Assembly: GCA_033980235.1 (NCBI GenBank)
Contig: CM067075.1
Location: forward strand, 33,738,385-33,802,384
DNA length: 64,000 nt
Source of the DNA: Diadema setosum
Taxonomy: Eukaryota > Echinodermata > Echinoidea > Diadematoida > Diadematidae
Direction of reading: 5' to 3'
Below the pieces are notes generated by a model. The model had not been told where the DNA came from. It saw only the letters and a program-made list of their open reading frames with translations, and searched no databases. Both the position numbers and the translations under genes were made by a program. Positions within the stretch are counted from its first letter, which is position 1. The number at the start of each line of letters is the position of its first letter. Below are positions 50,701 to 56,700 of this stretch, one piece after another.

Positions 50701-53700
50701 ATAATAAAGAAGTTATATAGGGGGGGAGGGGCACAATGTGCCCCCCCTTGGGCCTGGAAGGGGTCAAAATAGCTTGGGCTTTATAGGGTTAATCCTACCC
50801 CCGATATTCTTGATACTGTATAAAGGGTGTGTACAGTTCTGGTCGACGTGAGGATTTAGCATTTCACGTTTTGCGAGGTATACATAAATCACTCTATGAG
50901 ATGTCAAAGAGCATGCAATTCTTAGGGGTATCAAAAGTTTATTTGATGAAAATCGGTTTTGAAATGGCTGAGATATCCAAAAACAAGGTGAAACAAAGAG
51001 ATCCTAATAAAAGTGTGACCTGTCGCCTTTTATTATTATCACTTTTTTTGATATCTCAGCCATTTGAAAACCAATTTTCATCAAATAAACGTTGAATCCT
51101 TTTTAAAATTACATGCTCTTTCATATTTCATGAGAGGTTTTTCATTATCTCACTTAGGAATATATAACATGTAGTCCTCAACCAGTACTGTACAGTCCCT
51201 ATAAGATAATTGTAACTGACTATACAGTCGGAAGGACAGCAAATGAGAATGACAATTTATAGTATTGATTTGGAGACGAATTTATAAACGAACATTACCA
51301 AATACTGGATATGAGTGGCATGATTCAGATCTTACAATGTAAGTGTTACTCAGTGGGAATCTGCTGAGTGAATTCCAGATAACCATGTAAGACACATAGC
51401 GTAAAACACTCATTAAATAATGTTGGTGTGGCCAAAATCCTTCTCATCTGTAACGTTGCTATGAGTTTACATATTTTGATAAAAATACTTTATTCTAAAT
51501 ATTTAGAATCCTTCAATCAAAGAGAAATTTGTCTGTTTTTTTTTTTGGCTAAGGAATGCCATTTAAGACAAAACAATTACAAACATTTGTCACAAATTCA
51601 ACAAAATAGTTAACCCCCCAAAAAACAACAACAACAACAACAACAAACAAACAAACAAGTAGCATCATTATTAAGAAGGAAGTGTGAAAATCAACTGTAG
51701 ATATGAACTTTGTAAAGACCTAATTATTTATCAGTGTATAGAAGTACCAGTCTGGATTAGAAATGTAAAAACATCATACTCAATATGGCTATGTGTGTTG
51801 ATTTTGACTGAAAGCAAGGACACTATGTATACTGTGTTCATATCCCTTTTTGAATTCCAATCCATGTACATGTGTGTGTTTGTAGAGTTTCTTTTACAAG
51901 TCATTGAATTGTCATGATACATACTGTCCATGTGTCATATGATCTTATGACTGTAACTATGATTACATTTTGACTTTGAGATCAGCATTTTAATAACTCT
52001 CCGACACGTGGCGGCACATATCTCAATACGATGGAAACGTGTGAGTGCGTGTTTACGCCCGCATGCACGCGCGTGTGTGGGTTTGGTCAGGCACAGATTT
52101 GATCTGCAGAATATAATGAAAGAATACCAATTAAATTTAAGTTGTTTTTTCATTTGATCCCTTTGGTTCATTTGCGAATGCGTTAATTCACATTAATATA
52201 TTATCAACCTGTGCATGTCTTAATATTTTCTTCTTTGAACTTTTGCCTCTTTCCCTGGTAGTGATGGGATGTTCCCCACTCCCACTGAACCGAAGCATTC
52301 TCGTAACACCTGCTGACTGTGCGCTAGCCAGCAAGGTTCCCTTGGGAACCGTTTGTGTACTGCACTGTGACCCAGGTTTGGTTTTAGAAGGCGACGGTCA
52401 GCCGTTGACCTGTCTTACTTCAGAGGAGTGGAGTCGTCCTCTTGACGTGGAGTCACTGCTTTGTGCTGGTGAGGTTCATATTCGGTCACCTTTACGAATG
52501 TTCTTTCATAAAGTCGTTTTCTTATCTCAAAGGATTATGTATAGTTCCATGCAGCAGATTACACATGGAAAAAAAATTATTGTTACAGAAGCATGCTATT
52601 AGTTTGTTTTAGTGGTAATATCAAGGCAGTATCGATAGATTTTTTTTTTTCAAATACTGCATCGAAATCGAACTTTCGTAATGTCAAAAGTACTGCTTCA
52701 GTCATCTCTCTGACGGAGCCTTTCGGGTTCTGTATAAAGAATATTATTATTTTTCTGTGTCAACTTTACACACCCCAGATCGCACACCACCTGCAAACCT
52801 CTCCTGCCCATCAGCACCCATCATGGCTGTCCGGAAGGAGTATAGTGGAGTAGAAGTGGCCTTTGACCTCCCCTCTGCGGATGATGCAGTTGACGGGACA
52901 AATCTTATGGTGACGACGGAACCACCTGATTTGAGGACCCCGTACACCTTCGTGTCGGACACCGTGTGCCGATTCACGTTCACCGACTCATCTAACAACA
53001 GTGTCGTCTGTGTTTTCCATGTCTTTGTCAGTAGTAAGCTTGAAATTCAAATGAATCTTATGTCTTACCCATTTATTATTTTGTTTGTTTCTTTGTTTTG
53101 AAAGTTTGTGTAGTATTAGGTTACATGTCACTCTCAACAGGTATATTTCCGAACTCAAGTAAAATTGCAAAAGTTATTCCAATAAGCAAAAAAGATGACT
53201 CCTCTCTTGTAATCAAATTACCGTCCTATCTCTATTCTTCCTAGTATTTCTAAGGTAATAGAAAGACTTGTTTGAAACAGACTGTACGATTTTTTGATAC
53301 AAAGTGATATACTTAACCAAGACCAGTGTGGTTTCAAGAAATTTCATTCTACAGATATGGCAGTAGCCCAATTATCCGATAGAGTGTCGACTGCCTTAGC
53401 TGAACAAAAACATGTCATCGGTGTTTTCATGGACCAGCTAAGCGTAGCATTCGACACTCTTGACCACACTGTCATCAATGATAATACAGAAACCAATAAA
53501 TCAAATCGAATCAAATCAAATCAAATCAAATCGAATCAAATGTTTTTAAAGTGCAATTGGTGATCAAGATATGCGAGTCCTTCCATGTCGGACAATTTGA
53601 AAGTTGTTCTGTGCCGAGTCTCAGGGTTTGCTATGTTCGTGTCTCATATCAGATGAGGTGCAGCCAGTAATCGAAGAGTGTCCACCCATCAACGACTCCA

Positions 53701-56700
53701 TTACGGCATCTCAAATCAGCAGTATTCCCTGGGAGAGTCCCTCCTATATAGCGATCCCTGGTGTGGATCTCACCATGGACTGTAACATGCCTAATCCTGC
53801 TCAACTCCCCTGGGGAGACTACCAGCTTATGTGTCAGGTCATTGACCCACAGAGCGGCCTCTATGCAGAATGCTCGCGGAACTTTTCCGTAAAACGTGAG
53901 TTGGTACTCAACGTACACAAAAACACACATTGTAACATGACTTTCGAACTAAAATCTTCTTGTTTTAGAGACCGCCAAGAGAAAACTGACTTCAAAGTTC
54001 AAACTCCAGTAAACCTTAAGTTAAATGCTCATAATCCCTATAGGCATTACAGTGAATGTAATTACTTATTACAAGTTACAGTATGCGGTGGATTATCCTT
54101 CCTGATTCCTCCCCTGCATGTTATTTTTTTTCTCTGTTTGTCTTCAGCTATACCTTGCCCCCCACTTCGGACACCAACCCACGGCTCTCTGGCCTGTGAT
54201 ACATTTGCCTATGGGAAATATTGCAGTATTATGTGCCAAGAAGAGCATGATATTGGTAGATCAGGAAAGTTCAAGGGAAACTCCTTGTACATTTGTGGAA
54301 ACTCTGGCCGATGGTCTCCTTCGACTTACGTACCAGATTGTTCAGGTGAGGAACAGACTATAAACAACGCAGGCACATAATTATTAAGTTGTATAACACG
54401 CGCTGATAAATACACTTCGGCATTATTACGATACGGAGTGCACATTAAAAAGCATACAGTTGAATAAAAAAAACCCCGCATATGTAGGAAATTGTTATCT
54501 TGTATAATTTACTTTATTGTTACATAAATCTTGTTAAATAGATATAACGAAATATGCATCTTGAATGGAAAATGAATCTTTTAACATTTGTTTATTCCGT
54601 GCATAACCTATCCTCAGGTTATCATTCATTGTGCAAGAACGTACAGATGATAAGGGGTATATAGTTCCCACGCCATAAATCTAGTCAAACAAAAAGGAGA
54701 TATTATGAAATCAATTTAACGGAGGGTATGACAGGACAGAACGTGGCGGCGAGTTCTCTGGTCTTAACGCATTATCTGCATCAGCCATGAATGTTCTGCA
54801 GTTCCGTTTAAACAGGACCTAATAATCCACAGAATTATGGGTAATTCCTCCTTCATGTGTGTTGTATCAAAATCAGCCTGTCGTCAATGGGTTAACCGGG
54901 TTATAACAGAAGAGGGATACCAGCTCAGCATTATCTGTTGAGTCTACAAGCTTAGAATTTACACAAAGTAAATGTTTGATTTATCTTGGATGAACCTGAC
55001 ATGTCTGTCTTCCATTGTGCATTCTCTGTCTTCACCCTTAGCATGCAATCAGATTCCAATTAGAATGCCCTTTAAATGCAGATTGATATTTCTCCACTTC
55101 GAATGATCCAGATTACTGTTAGCAATAAATATCCGCAAATACAAGAATTGTAAAATCGAATACTGAACAGACATGATGTACTATAAAAGCTTGATAAAGT
55201 AAAATAGGGTATCAATGCAAGTTCCTTTTCTTTCTGTTTTTTTTTTTCTCTTTTTGTCATTCGACAGCAATACGGAAAGGAAGGAGATTCAACCTACCGC
55301 TTCGGATCATGTACTATGCAAATTCCTGTCAATCCGGTGAGAGCAATGCTCTTCCAGCTATTAAGGACCAGTTCATTGACATCATCAATGGCAGTCCTTT
55401 TCAAGAGATCTGTACCGGGAATCAGTTGTGCACAGCAGATAATGTGAAGGTGGAGTGTGGACAGGGTGACAGTCGAAGGAGACGAGATGCCCCCGAGCTA
55501 GCGGACGGGACGGTGTTGTATCAGGAGAAGAACAAGACCATCTTAACCGCTACCATATCACTGGTAAGCAACAGGAATGTATCAACTCTTAAAGACTGAC
55601 AAGTACAGATGACCATAATTATATTGAAATAACTATCATGTTATACACTAAAACAATGACAATGGATATCAAGTAGCGCCAATTCTTCCAAACATCACTT
55701 ATCTGCTGAAAATTATACGGTAATTTGGAATTGTGTATATAGCTATGTGATTGTGTATGTTTCTGTCAAGGTCAATAGATACAGAAAATGGGTAATCAAC
55801 TAAGTTATGTTTGGTAGCTTGTAAATGATTTCACTTTGTAAGTCTTGTTCTCAAATTATGATGCAACTTTCGTAGTTCTGTATCTGTGTCAGATGAGATG
55901 AGGCAAAATAGATATGTTGCGTAATAAATCATATTCTTATTGATCTCCATCAGGTCCTGCAGGATTCATCCGGCGATACTCCTTTGACAGAAGAAGATTT
56001 CCCTCATCACCATCACAAAACCCTGGAGAGATTGGCACATGATATCTATCACCGAATCAAGGGTGTCGTCTTTACTGGTGATGATGACACCAACTCTCGT
56101 CCTACCCCATCCCTCCATCTCGGTTCTGCATCCACAGACTGCGAAGCTGGCTTCGTTGCTGATGAAATGACGCATATGTGTGGTGAATAATCTATGGATG
56201 ATTGTGCGTTTCATCATTCTGAAATGATTTGCAATGTGTTTTTGATGCAGTGGCAACAAGAGTGATTTTCGTTGTCAAGTTTTTAGTTCAGTTTATATTC
56301 ATATTTTTCGAAGATAAACTGGACCATTGCAGTTACACAATATACGTAACATGCACAAAACGTCATTTTTTTTAATCTCATAAAAGCAATATACTGTGAG
56401 AATCGATACAGAAACCAATAAATCAAATTAAATCATACATGCTGATGTTATATATATGAAAGATCAGAGAGAGAAACTTGAGGGAAGCCTAAAGCTTGTA
56501 GGGATTGCAAATTTCCAAGGAAATAAAGTTCTTCGGATCACATGAAAAAAAAAATAATTGGGTGATTTCTAAATTAAAATGACTCAGAACATGTAAATAG
56601 GTGCACTTGGGTCGCCGGGGATTTTTTTCCCCCACTAGATACGGATGATTTATTCTTTCTTATATGCTTTATTTAATTCTGCAGCAGCTGGTTGTCACAT

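Noticed and set aside
53649..53930. Antisense 93-codon frame over exon 27
   Set aside because: Shadow of the coding exon on the other strand.
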